Assembly (NCBI GenBank): GCA_028689585.1
Contig: JAQVCW010000017.1
Location: forward strand, 30,674-94,673
DNA from: Lachnospiraceae bacterium
GTDB lineage: Bacteria; Bacillota; Clostridia; Lachnospirales; Lachnospiraceae
Length of the DNA: 64,000 nt
Direction of reading: 5' to 3'
This document shows positions 35,218 to 45,222 of the stretch, in pieces; within the stretch, counting starts at the first letter, position 1, and each line of letters starts with the position of its first letter. The notes beneath the pieces are model-generated. The model did not search any database. It was not told the origin of the DNA and saw only the letters and a program-made list of their open reading frames with translations. Position numbers and translations under genes: made by a program.

Positions 35218-35229
35218 ATTTCGCGAAAT
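35218..35229. promoter_or_regulatory. Perfect 12-bp palindrome ATTTCGCGAAAT
   Basis: This perfect palindrome lies 63 nt before the GTG start of the Spo0A-like gene, in the divergent intergenic region. It is a candidate operator. I could not match it to a known regulator. Confidence 0.4.
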
Positions 35230-35291
35230 GAATTAAACGTCTTCAAATAACATAGTGATATAACCCAAATTAGGACAGGAGGAAAAAGGGT

Positions 35292-35768
35292 GTGAATCAG
35301 AATTTTGCCATATTGGGAATGTTCGACCGCAATAGTATTATGAGTGTGGTCAACAAACAGCCATCTTCTTATAAATTTATCGTTGCTGTGGTGAATTCAG
35401 AAGCAAAAGCAGCAGAGGGATTCAAAGGAGAGGATGTGAAATCGGAAGAGAAGGAGTTATTAAATAATCTGGGAATTCGGTGCAATTTATTAGGGTATAA
35501 TTACATATTGGATGCATTGAAAATGATTAGAGAGAATCCGGATTCCCTGCGAAATATAACAAAAGAACTATATCCTGAACTGGCACAGATATACAAAACA
35601 CAGCCTTGCAATATTGAACGAGCGATTCGTCATGCAATTGAACATGCATGGAATATCGGAAATATTGATCTGAAGAACAAAATTTTCGGTTACACTGTAA
35701 GTCCGGAAAAGGGGCGCCCGACAAACGGGGAGTTTCTGGCGGCTCTGGCACATTATCTGGAATATTAA
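35292..35768 (+). CDS. Receiver-less Spo0A-like DNA-binding protein
   Basis: Residues about 50-158 match the Spo0A effector domain: LGIRCNLLGYNYILDALKMI, ITKELYPELAQIYKT, the recognition-helix region NIERAIRHAIEHAWNIGNID, and FGYTVSPEKGRPTNGEFLAAL. The usual about 120-residue receiver is missing; a short unrelated N-terminus of about 45 residues takes its place, so phosphorylation control is absent. The GTG start at 35292 follows AGGAGG by nine bases. It is divergent from the S24-like repressor and precedes a spore-protein gene. Confidence 0.85.
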   Translation: MNQNFAILGMFDRNSIMSVVNKQPSSYKFIVAVVNSEAKAAEGFKGEDVKSEEKELLNNLGIRCNLLGYNYILDALKMIRENPDSLRNITKELYPELAQIYKTQPCNIERAIRHAIEHAWNIGNIDLKNKIFGYTVSPEKGRPTNGEFLAALAHYLEY

Positions 35769-35857
35769 ACGAAAAAAAAATACCAAATTTAGTATAAATG
35801 ATTGATAAGCAGGTCATACTTTGGAAAAGGCATTTGCCGGAAAGGAGTATGACCTGA

Positions 35858-36055
35858 ATGATTCCAGAAAAAGAAAAAGAAATCCGATGGAAGGATCTGC
35901 CGGAGCAGGAACGGCTGAAATATGAAATTGCTGAGGAACTGGGCCTGTTGGACCAGGTGAGAGAATGCGGATGGAAGTCTCTGTCGGCGAAAGAAACGGG
36001 ACGGATTGGGGGGCTGATGACAAAACGGAAAAAGGGAGAAAAGAAAGAAAAATAA
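35858..36055 (+). CDS. Alpha/beta-type small acid-soluble spore protein family
   Basis: The 65-aa product has the SASP core KYEIAEELGLLDQVRECGWK followed by SLSAKETGRIGGLMTKRKK. Such proteins coat spore DNA and are degraded by Gpr at germination; gpr lies 1.6 kb downstream. AAAGGAG precedes ATG 35858. The N-terminal part is more acidic than in major SASPs, so it may be a minor variant. Confidence 0.82.
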   Translation: MIPEKEKEIRWKDLPEQERLKYEIAEELGLLDQVRECGWKSLSAKETGRIGGLMTKRKKGEKKEK

Positions 36056-36162
36056 ATTTGCTCCAAAGATAGAGATGGGTTATAATATGTACTAGCTTAC
36101 GAAGTAAGCGTGTGGTACGCATGTACGAAGTGTATAAGGCAATAAAGTAAGGTGGGGATAGG

Positions 36163-37140
36163 ATGAAAACACTCGAAGAAGATTTGAAGACGAAAAGCTG
36201 GAAGCCGTTATATCTTTTATATGGGGAAGAGGCTTATTTGAAGAAGCTTTATAAGAACCGGCTGAAAAATACGATTATTGATCCGCAGGACACCATGAAT
36301 TTGACGGTGTATGAGGGAAAGGATATATCGATTCCGGCTCTGATTGATCAGGCGGAAACGATGCCCTTCTTTGCCGACTATCGTCTGCTTCTGGTGGAAA
36401 ACAGCGGATTTTTCAAAAATGCCTGCCCGGAGCTGGCAGAATATATTCAGGGAATGTCTCCGCAGACGATAATGGTCTTTGTGGAAAATGAAGTGGATAA
36501 GCGAAGCCGGATGTACAAGACAGTTAAGGCCCGGGGAAGAATCGTGGAGATGGGACGTCAGAATGAAAAGGTGCTGCAAAACTGGGTGCTGCGTTTTCTG
36601 CAAAAAGACGGAATCAAAATCACGAAATCTGCCATGCAGCTCTTTTTAGACAGGGCAGGGGATGATATGGAAAATATCAACCGGGAACTGGAAAAGCTGA
36701 CCTGTTATGTCCTGGAAAAAAAGGAGATTGCAGCAGAAGATGTGGAAGCAGTCTGTACGGTGCGGACGGAGAATAAGATTTTTGATATGATCAATGCCAT
36801 TGCGGAGAAAAACCAGAGAAAAGCACTGGATTTGTATTATGATCTTCTGGCTTTGAAAGAGGCGCCTTTAAGAATTCTTTTTTTGATTGCCCGTCAGTTC
36901 AATCTGCTGCTTCAGGTAAAGGATCTGCGGGGGCAGGGCTTTGATCAGAACACAATCGCTTCCAAAGCAGGGATCATGGGATTTGTAGCCCGCAACTGTC
37001 TGCGCCAGGCAGAACCCTTTACAAAAGAAACGCTTCGTCAGGCTGTGGAAGACTGTGTATCTACGGAGGAAGCGGTGAAGACAGGGCGTATGGGTGACCG
37101 TATGGGGACAGAACTTCTCATTGTGAAATACAGCAGCTAA
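36163..37140 (+). CDS. holA: DNA polymerase III subunit delta
   Basis: HolA is the clamp-loader delta subunit. The 325-aa protein starts with KPLYLLYGEEAYLKKLYKNR, typical of HolA, and continues with the AAA+-like and helical collar regions (DRAGDDMENINRELEKL, APLRILFLIARQFNLLLQVK). It heads the conserved Clostridia block holA-rpsT-gpr-spoIIP-lepA. Upstream (36094-36108) a small hairpin GCTTAC-GAA-GTAAGC lies in the leader. Confidence 0.93.
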   Translation: MKTLEEDLKTKSWKPLYLLYGEEAYLKKLYKNRLKNTIIDPQDTMNLTVYEGKDISIPALIDQAETMPFFADYRLLLVENSGFFKNACPELAEYIQGMSPQTIMVFVENEVDKRSRMYKTVKARGRIVEMGRQNEKVLQNWVLRFLQKDGIKITKSAMQLFLDRAGDDMENINRELEKLTCYVLEKKEIAAEDVEAVCTVRTENKIFDMINAIAEKNQRKALDLYYDLLALKEAPLRILFLIARQFNLLLQVKDLRGQGFDQNTIASKAGIMGFVARNCLRQAEPFTKETLRQAVEDCVSTEEAVKTGRMGDRMGTELLIVKYSS

Positions 37141-37148
37141 GGCATAAA

Positions 37149-37185
37149 AAAACCACTGACATGACGGTATCAGTGGTTTTGTTTT
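37149..37185. terminator. Bidirectional terminator between holA and rpsT
   Basis: AAAACCACTGA pairs with TCAGTGGTTTT, flanked by A-tract and T-tract (GTTTTATC). It serves the convergent holA and rpsT genes. Confidence 0.88.
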
Positions 37186-37206
37186 ATCTATTCTTATGCA
37201 ATTTTC

Positions 37207-37470
37207 TTATGCAATTCCGTTAACAGCTTTTGCCATACGGGATACTTTTCTGGATGCAGTATTTTTATGATATACACCCTTTGAAGCAGCCTTGTCAATA
37301 GCGGTGGTAGCAGCTAATAAAGCAGCGGATGCAGCTTCTTTATCGTTAGCAGCTACAGCAGCATCAACTTTTTTAACAGCAGTCTTAACGGAAGACTTAA
37401 TTGCCTTGTTGCGTTCATTTCTGGTTTTAGCAACCAGGACTCTTTTCTTTGCAGATTTAATGTTAGCCAA
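37207..37470 (-). CDS. rpsT: 30S ribosomal protein S20, TTG start
   Basis: The 87-aa protein reads (M)ANIKSAKKRVLVAKTRNERN, the S20 signature, and ends MAKAVNGIA. I start at TTG 37470 because S20 proteins begin MANIKSAKKR, and GGAGG sits eight bases upstream inside what would otherwise be an ATG-initiated extension (ATGGAGGTG at 37485). Confidence 0.93.
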   Translation of the reverse strand: MANIKSAKKRVLVAKTRNERNKAIKSSVKTAVKKVDAAVAANDKEAASAALLAATTAIDKAASKGVYHKNTASRKVSRMAKAVNGIA

Positions 37471-37650
37471 TTCGGACACCTCCAAACATTATTTGATTTC
37501 TATTTATTTTTTTGTCTCATTAAAACCGGACACGGACGTTTAATGAAAACATACTAGTATATAGTAGTCCAAACTGGGGGAACTGTCAATACATAATTCG
37601 GAAAAAATTGCAAAAAATAAGAAAAACAGGGTAATTATAAGGAGGCAGCT

Positions 37651-38607
37651 ATGGTGGAAGACTTTCAGGTAAGGACGGATCTGGCGCTGGAGGCGAGAGA
37701 AAGCTACGAAGAGGATGATGTCAGGATACGGGGGGTAAAGATTGAGGAGAAAAAAGACGAGGAAAGAGAAATTTATACCACGATCGTTCGTATTGAAACG
37801 GAAAACGGTGCGAAGGCCATGGGAAAGCCGGTGGGAACTTATATTACATTGGAAGCCCCCAATTTATCGGCAGCGGACGAAGACTATCACAGGGAAATTT
37901 CGGAAGAACTGGCAGGACATTTATGTTCGCTGATTGGAGATGAGGCGAAAGAAGTGCTGGTGGTGGGACTGGGAAACCGGGAGGTGACACCGGATGCTCT
38001 TGGACCGGATGTGGTAGGCAATCTGCAAATCACCAGACATGTGATGAAGGAGTTTGGCAGAGCAACCTTTCCTTCAGGCAAGGTCAGAGCGGTCAGCGCC
38101 ATCGTTCCGGGAGTGATGGCACAGACCGGGATGGAAACGCTGGAGATCGTTCAGGGAGTGACACAGGAGACGCGGCCGGACCTGGTGATCGTGATAGATG
38201 CGCTGGCGGCCAGAAGTACAAGGCGGCTGAACCGTACCATACAGATTACGGATACGGGAATCAATCCGGGTTCCGGTGTTGGAAATCACAGAGAGGGAAT
38301 TAATCAGGAAATCCTGGGAATTCCCGTGATCGCAATAGGTGTGCCCACTGTGGTAGATGCAGCCACCATTGTAAATGATACCATGGAAAATCTGATTGAA
38401 GCGATGGATAATGATGAGAATCTGCGCCAGTTGGGCACAGCTTTAGGGACATTCAACCGGGCAGAGAAGCATCAGATGATCCGGGAACTGATTTCGCCCA
38501 GCCTTAATACCATGTTCGTTACCCCAAAGGATATTGATGAGACAGTAAAACGGATCAGTTATACCATTTCGGAAAGCCTGAATTTACTGTTTTCAGCCGG
38601 GTTCTAA
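37651..38607 (+). CDS. gpr: Spore germination protease Gpr
   Basis: Gpr cleaves SASPs on germination. The 318-aa protein begins with FQVRTDLALEARE, the propeptide and SASP-like region, then VVGLGNREVTPDALGPDVV, VIDALAARSTRRLNRTIQIT and GINPGSGVGNHR, which hold the conserved acidic residues of this atypical protease family. AAGGAGG precedes the ATG. Confidence 0.96.
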   Translation: MVEDFQVRTDLALEARESYEEDDVRIRGVKIEEKKDEEREIYTTIVRIETENGAKAMGKPVGTYITLEAPNLSAADEDYHREISEELAGHLCSLIGDEAKEVLVVGLGNREVTPDALGPDVVGNLQITRHVMKEFGRATFPSGKVRAVSAIVPGVMAQTGMETLEIVQGVTQETRPDLVIVIDALAARSTRRLNRTIQITDTGINPGSGVGNHREGINQEILGIPVIAIGVPTVVDAATIVNDTMENLIEAMDNDENLRQLGTALGTFNRAEKHQMIRELISPSLNTMFVTPKDIDETVKRISYTISESLNLLFSAGF

Positions 38608-38645
38608 AATACTGACAAGCCTCATATATTTTCTGAAGGGGGCTT

Positions 38646-39965
38646 GTGTCTGGTATGAAAAATGGAGAGCACTGGTTTCAGAGGCTGATTTGGGGATTGA
38701 TCCTGGCGGTCGGTTTCTATATTATATACCGGGGCAGCGGTATTCTGGCGGAGAGCGGAGGGCTGGAACGTTTTTTTGGAATGCTCGGTTCTGACGGCGC
38801 GGCCGAAGCAATGCAGGAAATGGCGGCGGACACATATCTGCCGGGATATCAGGCGGCATTGGAGCAGGCATCAGAAAATGGGGTTCTGAAACAATGGCTG
38901 GACTGGATCGTACCGGTGCTCTGGGAATATTATAAGGAAGCAGAAGCTGCGGATCAGGAAGAAGAGTCCGGCACGGATCAGGCGGAAGCTGCGGAAATTC
39001 AACCGACAGAGGAAGTCGCAGAAGCTCAACTGACAGAGGAAGTCACAGAAATTCAACCGACGGAAGAAGTCACAGAAACTCAAGCGACGGAAGAATCGAC
39101 AGAAGCTTTGACAGATATTATCCTGGATGCTGAAACGGACACTGAGCCGGACACCGATCCGGACGCGGAACAGGTCAGCTCCGCATCTGCCATTCCAATT
39201 GAAAAAATGGCTCAGTTGGAGGATTTTAATTATTTACTAAACAATTATTTCATCGTAGATGCAGATACAGTGCCGGAAGAAGAGCAGATGAACGTGGACG
39301 CACTGCTGTCGCATGATCTGAGTCTGGAAAAAAATCCGGAGGTTCCTCAGATATTGATTTATCATACCCATTCCCAGGAAACATTTCTGGATTCCGAGGA
39401 AGGGAATACAGACGATACCATCATTGGCATGGGAGCCTATCTGGCTTCCCTGCTGGAAAACACCTATGGATATCAGGTGATACATGATACCGGAGTATAT
39501 GATCTGGTGGATGGCGTACTGGACCGCAGTGCAGCCTATGACTATGCCAGAGAAGCGATCGAGCCGATACTGGAGGAGAACCCCACCATTGAGGTAGTCA
39601 TTGATCTGCACCGGGATGGGGTGGAGGGGAAGCATTTCGTAACGGACATCAACGGAAAACAAACCTCTCAGATCATGTTCTTTAACGGTCTGTCCCGCAG
39701 CAGCAGCGGCCAGGACATTGATTATCTCTATAATCCATATACCGAAGAAAACCTGGCATTTTCCTTTCAGCTTCAATTGGCAGCGGAGAAGAATTATCCG
39801 GGCTTTACGCGCAATATCTATCTGAAAGGACAGCGCTTTAATCTGCATTTCCGCCCCAGATCTCTGCTGATCGAGGCGGGGACACAGTTAAATACAGTAG
39901 AAGAAGAGCGAAATGCCATGGAACCCCTGGCAGATATTCTAAACCAGGTACTGAGCGGCTCATGA
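38646..39965 (+). CDS. spoIIP: Stage II sporulation protein P
   Basis: SpoIIP is the peptidoglycan amidase/endopeptidase of the engulfment complex. One N-terminal membrane helix (about residues 12-28) is followed by a long acidic region with four 9-residue repeats of the type QPTEEVTET (about 120-156). The catalytic domain follows, with [12 protein letters not shown] and VIDLHRDGV. The start is either GTG 38646 or ATG 38655. A short inverted repeat (ACAAGCC 38615 / GGCTTGT 38641) encloses the AAGGGGG ribosome binding site. Confidence 0.93.
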   Translation: MSGMKNGEHWFQRLIWGLILAVGFYIIYRGSGILAESGGLERFFGMLGSDGAAEAMQEMAADTYLPGYQAALEQASENGVLKQWLDWIVPVLWEYYKEAEAADQEEESGTDQAEAAEIQPTEEVAEAQLTEEVTEIQPTEEVTETQATEESTEALTDIILDAETDTEPDTDPDAEQVSSASAIPIEKMAQLEDFNYLLNNYFIVDADTVPEEEQMNVDALLSHDLSLEKNPEVPQILIYHTHSQETFLDSEEGNTDDTIIGMGAYLASLLENTYGYQVIHDTGVYDLVDGVLDRSAAYDYAREAIEPILEENPTIEVVIDLHRDGVEGKHFVTDINGKQTSQIMFFNGLSRSSSGQDIDYLYNPYTEENLAFSFQLQLAAEKNYPGFTRNIYLKGQRFNLHFRPRSLLIEAGTQLNTVEEERNAMEPLADILNQVLSGS

Positions 39966-40053
39966 GAAGAAACCGGAGAAAATCGGAAATCCAAGTAGAC
40001 AAAGCAGAAACGAATATGTTACAATCGGTTCCAGAGAACAGGAGGAGTTAACG

Positions 40054-41868
40054 TTGTCAGGAATTGATCAGAGTAAAATCAGAAATTTTTGTATTATTGC
40101 ACATATAGATCATGGTAAATCTACCCTGGCGGACCGCATTATAGAAAAGACCGGTCTGCTTACCAGCAGGGAGATGCAGTCCCAGGTGCTGGACAATATG
40201 GACCTGGAGCGGGAGAGGGGCATTACCATCAAGGCTCAGACCGTCCGTATCGTTTACAAGGCACAAGACGGAGAAGAATACATTTTTAATTTAATTGATA
40301 CACCGGGACATGTGGATTTTAACTATGAAGTATCCCGAAGTCTGGCGGCCTGCGACGGAGCCATACTGGTGGTAGATGCGGCACAGGGAATAGAGGCTCA
40401 GACACTGGCGAACGTCTATCTGGCGCTGGATCATGACCTGGATGTAATGCCGGTGATCAATAAAATTGACCTGCCCAGTGCGGATCCGCAGCGTGTTATC
40501 AATGAAATCGAAGATGTGATCGGCCTGGAAGCCCACGATGCACCGCTGATTTCTGCGAAGACAGGATTAAACGTGGAGCAGGTGCTGGAACAGATCGTAG
40601 CCAAGATACCGGCGCCTGTGGGAGATGCGTCCGCACCGCTGCAGGCACTGGTCTTTGATTCCCTGTATGATGCGTACAAGGGAGTGATTGTGTTCTGCCG
40701 GATCAAAGAAGGAACCGTAAGGCGCGGAAGCAGAATCCGCATGATGGCTACCAAAGCAGAAGCCGATGTGGTGGAGGTGGGATATTTCGGACCGGGACAG
40801 TTTATTCCCTGTGACGAATTGTCCGCCGGTATGGTAGGTTATCTGACAGCCAGCCTGAAGAATGTAAAAGATACCCGGGTGGGTGATACGGTGACGGATG
40901 CAGAGTGTCCCTGTTCCCATCCCCTGCCCGGCTATAAAAAAGTGAATCCCATGGTTTACTGCGGCATGTATCCGGCAGACAGTGCAAAATATCCGGAACT
41001 GAGGGATGCGCTGGAAAAGCTGCAGTTAAATGATGCTTCTCTGCAGTTTGAGCCGGAGACATCGGTGGCACTTGGCTTCGGCTTCCGCTGTGGTTTCCTT
41101 GGACTGCTTCATCTGGAGATCATTCAGGAACGTCTGGAGCGGGAATATAATCTGGATCTGGTGACCACCGCGCCTGGTGTTATCTACAAGGTATACAAGA
41201 CGAATGGGGATACGCTGGAGCTGACCAATCCATCCAACCTTCCGGATCCTTCTGAGATTGAATATATGGAAGAGCCGATGGTCAGCGCGGAGATTATGGT
41301 GACTACGGAATTTTTGGGCTCCATTATGGAATTGTGTCAGGAGCGCCGCGGTGTCTATATCGGCATTGAGTATATGGAAGCCACCCGCGCCCTGCTAAAA
41401 TATGATCTGCCGCTGAATGAGATTATTTATGATTTCTTTGACGCGCTGAAATCCCGTTCCAGAGGCTATGCTTCCTTTGACTATGAAATGAAGGATTATG
41501 AGCGATCAGAGCTGGTGAAGCTGGATATTCTGGTGAACCGGGAAGAAGTGGATGCCCTTTCCTTTATTGTACATGCGGATACTGCTTATGAGCGCGGACG
41601 GCGGATGTGCGAACGGCTGAAGGATGAAATCCCGAGGCAGTTATTTGAAATCCCCATCCAGGCGGCCATCGGCGGCAAGATTATTGCCCGTGAGACCGTA
41701 AAGGCCATGCGCAAGGATGTACTGGCCAAGTGCTACGGCGGTGATATTTCCCGTAAGAGAAAGCTGCTGGAGAAGCAGAAGGAAGGCAAGAAGCGGATGC
41801 GCCAGGTGGGCAATGTGGAGATACCGCAGAAGGCATTTATGAGCGTACTGAAGCTGGATGAAAAATAG
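40054..41868 (+). CDS. lepA: Elongation factor 4 (LepA), TTG start
   Basis: This ribosome-associated GTPase of 604 aa has G1 [14 protein letters not shown]3 DTPGHVDF and G4 NKID, and ends with the LepA-specific C-terminal domain ([20 protein letters not shown]). The TTG at 40054 matches the usual N-terminus [26 protein letters not shown] lies upstream. Confidence 0.97.
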   Translation: MSGIDQSKIRNFCIIAHIDHGKSTLADRIIEKTGLLTSREMQSQVLDNMDLERERGITIKAQTVRIVYKAQDGEEYIFNLIDTPGHVDFNYEVSRSLAACDGAILVVDAAQGIEAQTLANVYLALDHDLDVMPVINKIDLPSADPQRVINEIEDVIGLEAHDAPLISAKTGLNVEQVLEQIVAKIPAPVGDASAPLQALVFDSLYDAYKGVIVFCRIKEGTVRRGSRIRMMATKAEADVVEVGYFGPGQFIPCDELSAGMVGYLTASLKNVKDTRVGDTVTDAECPCSHPLPGYKKVNPMVYCGMYPADSAKYPELRDALEKLQLNDASLQFEPETSVALGFGFRCGFLGLLHLEIIQERLEREYNLDLVTTAPGVIYKVYKTNGDTLELTNPSNLPDPSEIEYMEEPMVSAEIMVTTEFLGSIMELCQERRGVYIGIEYMEATRALLKYDLPLNEIIYDFFDALKSRSRGYASFDYEMKDYERSELVKLDILVNREEVDALSFIVHADTAYERGRRMCERLKDEIPRQLFEIPIQAAIGGKIIARETVKAMRKDVLAKCYGGDISRKRKLLEKQKEGKKRMRQVGNVEIPQKAFMSVLKLDEK

Positions 41869-41880
41869 AGGAAATGAATT

Positions 41881-43038
41881 ATGAAAAAAAAGCCATTGGG
41901 GATATATTTGCATATCCCCTTTTGCGTGCGCAAATGTAATTACTGTGATTTTCTGTCGGGGCCTGCCGACCGGGCGGTGAGAAGGGCTTATGTGAGCCGT
42001 TTAAAGCAGGAAATAAGCGAGTTTGAGAACGCGGGGGAATATCAGGTGCAGAGCATCTTTTTCGGCGGAGGAACCCCCTCTGTGCTGGAGGGAGAGGAGA
42101 TTGCAGAATTGATGGAGGAACTGGGCAGGATGCAGCTTGACGCTGCTGCCGAGATAACCATAGAATGCAATCCCGGAACCCTGACCGGTGATAAGCTGGA
42201 AAATTACAGACAGTGCGGCATCAACCGCCTGAGCATCGGGCTTCAGTCTGCAGACGCAAAAGAACTGAGACTGCTGGGGCGAATCCATACCTGGGAAATG
42301 TTTCTGGACAATTATGAAAACGCCCGCAGAGCCGGTTTCACTAATATCAATATCGACCTGATGTCCGCTCTGCCGGGACAGACCGTGGAAAGCTGGCAAA
42401 GCACCCTGGAAAAGGTCCTCGCTTTGAAGCCGGAGCATATCTCGGCTTACAGCCTTATCATAGAAGAGGGAACTCCGTTTTATGAGCGGTACGGAGCGGA
42501 AGCGGCCATGCGGGAAAAAGGCCAGGCGGGCCATGAGCTTCCGTCGGAAGAGGCGGAGCGGGAAATGTACTATGATACCAAGCGGCTTCTGGAGGCGGCC
42601 GGACTGGGACGCTATGAGATTTCCAATTATGCCAGGCCAGGATATGAGAGCCGGCATAACAGCGGCTACTGGACACGCAGGGATTATGCAGGCTTTGGCC
42701 TGGGTGCGTCCTCCCTTCTGCACAATCTGCGGTATAAGAATACGGATGTCCTGGCGGATTATCTGGAGGGGGATTTTTCCAAACGGGAAGTGTTGGTTCT
42801 TTCAAAGGACAATCAGATCGAAGAAACCATGTATCTGGGACTTCGCATGATGCAGGGCATTTCCAAACAGAAATTTCTGGAGGACTTCCAGGTGCCGGTG
42901 GATGTGGTCTACCGTTCACAACTGGAGCTGCTGCAGCGAAAAGGCCTGCTGAGAGAAACCGGAAACCGGATCCGGCTGACGGAGCTTGGAATTGATGTAA
43001 GCAACCGGGTGCTGGCGGAATTTTTGCTTACGGATTAA
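41881..43038 (+). CDS. hemW: HemW-type radical SAM protein
   Basis: The 385-aa protein begins GIYLHIPFCVRKCNYCDF, the radical SAM CxxxCxxC with the extra cysteine typical of HemW (a heme chaperone formerly annotated as HemN). Also present are FFGGGTPSVL, INRLSIGLQSADAKELRLLG, and a C-terminal winged-helix part. It is 12 nt after lepA, the usual neighbour in Firmicutes. Confidence 0.95.
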   Translation: MKKKPLGIYLHIPFCVRKCNYCDFLSGPADRAVRRAYVSRLKQEISEFENAGEYQVQSIFFGGGTPSVLEGEEIAELMEELGRMQLDAAAEITIECNPGTLTGDKLENYRQCGINRLSIGLQSADAKELRLLGRIHTWEMFLDNYENARRAGFTNINIDLMSALPGQTVESWQSTLEKVLALKPEHISAYSLIIEEGTPFYERYGAEAAMREKGQAGHELPSEEAEREMYYDTKRLLEAAGLGRYEISNYARPGYESRHNSGYWTRRDYAGFGLGASSLLHNLRYKNTDVLADYLEGDFSKREVLVLSKDNQIEETMYLGLRMMQGISKQKFLEDFQVPVDVVYRSQLELLQRKGLLRETGNRIRLTELGIDVSNRVLAEFLLTD

Positions 43039-43058
43039 AACGGGGCAGCAGAAAAACA

Positions 43059-43099
43059 GATGCCCTGAGCGGGAAATCCACTTTCCGGCTCAGGGCATC
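43059..43099. terminator. Bidirectional terminator after hemW
   Basis: GATGCCCTGAGC pairs perfectly with GCTCAGGGCATC, with further GGAAA/TTTCC pairing in the loop. The sequence after it is GTTTGTTTT. It separates convergent hemW and the SGNH hydrolase gene. Confidence 0.9.
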
Positions 43100-43106
43100 G
43101 TTTGTT

Positions 43107-43838
43107 TTAACTGAAAATTTGTCGGACAACAAAATCGTGTATCATACAGTAGGTGGCTTCGGAGTAATGAACCCCGTCTACGGATTCAAATTCTTTCACC
43201 ATCATATAAGTGTAGCAGTCCAGATACTGATCCGGAAAAGCTTCCTGCAGCCGGGCATTGAACTCCCCTATTTCGGAATTGGTTACATGGGCAGCCTGAT
43301 CGGTTACCGGGTTCACGGACAGAAAATAAAAAGTATGGCCCGGATAACTGTCAGAAAAGCTCTGATACAAATCCAGGTATTTTTTAATTTCCGACATGTC
43401 GTTGACACCAAGGTTCATTACAATAGGTGAGTCCGGCCAGGTGTCCATGGCTTCTTCCATCTGAGAAAGGCCCAAGTCCATAAACCAGGCATATCCTTCT
43501 CCGCTTTCCCCGATATAAGTGCAGGGGTCCGAAGTATCCTTTTGGGCATTTCCCATGCCCACGGTTCTGGAATCTCCCACAAAGATAATGTGATGCTCAG
43601 GAAGAGGAGAAGCACAAGCAGCGGCGGTCTGTTCATCCGCACATTCCGATTCTGCATTTGCGATGGACTTCTTATCGGCATCCTCCTCCAGACCAAAGAA
43701 AGAAGTCTCTTCTTCAATAGAAGAATATTTGCCGGTGCATACGCTTCGGTAATCCAGAAACAAAAAGATACCAAGGCCGATTAAAGCCAGAATGCAGAGT
43801 ACGGAAAGCGTTACTCCAATCATAGTTCTTTTTTTCAT
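43107..43838 (-). CDS. Membrane-anchored SGNH/GDSL-type hydrolase
   Basis: One N-terminal membrane helix (about residues 7-30) and a polar linker precede an SGNH domain with IIFVGDSRTVGM (Ser nucleophile), NLGVND (Asn), and VDGVHYSEATY (Asp/His). The 243-aa protein acts outside the cell. The substrate (acetylated glycan, lipid or peptidoglycan) cannot be told. Confidence 0.82.
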   Translation of the reverse strand: MKKRTMIGVTLSVLCILALIGLGIFLFLDYRSVCTGKYSSIEEETSFFGLEEDADKKSIANAESECADEQTAAACASPLPEHHIIFVGDSRTVGMGNAQKDTSDPCTYIGESGEGYAWFMDLGLSQMEEAMDTWPDSPIVMNLGVNDMSEIKKYLDLYQSFSDSYPGHTFYFLSVNPVTDQAAHVTNSEIGEFNARLQEAFPDQYLDCYTYMMVKEFESVDGVHYSEATYCMIHDFVVRQIFS

Positions 43839-43962
43839 CGTCGTTTAAGATCCTTTGCATGAATGACATAATTTTTTTATTGTATTATAATAACATTTTC
43901 TGGAAAGATGTCAAATAAAAGCCATCGTCTCTTTCCGACAGGAAAAAAAATTAAAAAGCCTA

Positions 43963-43991
43963 TTGACAAACGAATAGTGTTGGAATATTAT
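43963..43991 (+). promoter_or_regulatory. Sigma-A promoter of the hrcA operon
   Basis: TTGACA (43963-43968) and TATTAT (43986-43991) are separated by exactly 17 bp and lie just upstream of the CIRCE element. Confidence 0.85.
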
Positions 43992-44004
43992 AGTGCTATG
44001 GATG

Positions 44005-44031
44005 TTAGCACTCTAAAGCAATGAGTGCTAA
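44005..44031. promoter_or_regulatory. CIRCE operator (HrcA binding site)
   Basis: TTAGCACTC, nine bases, GAGTGCTAA is an exact match to the CIRCE consensus. It lies between the promoter and hrcA, so HrcA represses the whole chaperone operon. Confidence 0.98.
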
Positions 44032-44127
44032 CAACATAAAAGAAAAAGATACCATTTCATTAAAAAAACAAAAAAGAAATAACAGAGAAGTAAAATGGAA
44101 ATCATACTTACGAAAGGAGATGTTCAG

Positions 44128-45159
44128 ATGCAGATGGATGATCGGAAATGGGCGATTTTGAAAGCTATTATCAAGACCTATCTGGAGACCGGAGAACCGG
44201 TAGGATCCAGGACGATTTCGAAATATGAAGATCTGAACCTGAGCTCCGCTACCATTCGTAATGAGATGTCCGACCTGGAAGATATGGGATATATCCTCCA
44301 GCCTCATACCTCTGCAGGAAGGATCCCTTCCGATGCCGGCTATCGTTTCTATGTAGACCATATGCTGGAGGAGAAGGATCGGGAAGTCACTGAGATGAAG
44401 GAGCTGATGATCCAGAGGCAGGATAAGATGGAACTGCTGCTCAAGCAGGTGGCCAAACTGCTGGCGATGAATACGAATTATGCCACCATGATTTCCGGCC
44501 CCCAGTATCACCGGACGAAGCTGAAGTTCATACAGTTGTCCATGGTGAGTGAGGATCAGATCCTGGCAGTGATCGTAGCAGAAGGCAATGTGGTAAAGAA
44601 CAAGATGATTACGATGCAGCATGGTCTGGATCACGAGACGGTGCTGAGGCTGAACATCCTGCTGAACAGCCAGCTCAATGGCCTGACGATTGAACAGATC
44701 AATCTGGCGACGATATCAAAGCTGAAGGAAGAAGCAGGAATTCACAGCGAGCTGGTCAGCCGGGTACTGGATGCGGTGGCAGAAGCCATCAACCAGGAAG
44801 AGGATATGGAGATCTATACCAGCGGTGCTACGAATTTTTTCCGCTATCCGGAGCTGAGTGACAGCGAGAAGGCCAGCGAACTGATCAATACCTTCGAAGA
44901 GAAGCACCCTCTGGTCAGCCTGATGAATGAAGAGTTCTCCGATAAGGATCACGGCATTCAGGTCTACATCGGACAGGAGACACCGGTGCCTACCATGAAA
45001 GACTGCAGCGTGGTGACCGCATCCTATGATCTGGGTGAGGGCATGTACGGCAGGATCGGTATCGTGGGACCGAAGCGTATGGATTATGACAAAGTAGTCG
45101 GTATTTTGAAAAACCTGACACAGCAGTTGGACGATATCTTTAAAAAAGAACAGACCTAG
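44128..45159 (+). CDS. hrcA: Heat-inducible transcription repressor HrcA
   Basis: HrcA binds CIRCE. The winged-helix part reads RKWAILKAIIKTYLETGEPV, SSATIRNEMSDLEDMGYI and PHTSAGRIPSDAGYRFYVD, which is diagnostic. I start at ATG 44128, eight bases after AAAGGAGA; ATG 44095 has no ribosome binding site. The product is 343 aa. Confidence 0.96.
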   Translation: MQMDDRKWAILKAIIKTYLETGEPVGSRTISKYEDLNLSSATIRNEMSDLEDMGYILQPHTSAGRIPSDAGYRFYVDHMLEEKDREVTEMKELMIQRQDKMELLLKQVAKLLAMNTNYATMISGPQYHRTKLKFIQLSMVSEDQILAVIVAEGNVVKNKMITMQHGLDHETVLRLNILLNSQLNGLTIEQINLATISKLKEEAGIHSELVSRVLDAVAEAINQEEDMEIYTSGATNFFRYPELSDSEKASELINTFEEKHPLVSLMNEEFSDKDHGIQVYIGQETPVPTMKDCSVVTASYDLGEGMYGRIGIVGPKRMDYDKVVGILKNLTQQLDDIFKKEQT

Positions 45160-45222
45160 CGCCTGTTTGCAGATCCAGCGCAGTTATGTAATGATAGAAT
45201 AGCAGAAAGGCGGATACAAAAA

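Noticed and set aside
35858..36055. Random short frame instead of a spore protein
   Set aside because: The KETGRIGG motif and the GWKSL block are specific to SASPs, so it was kept as a gene.
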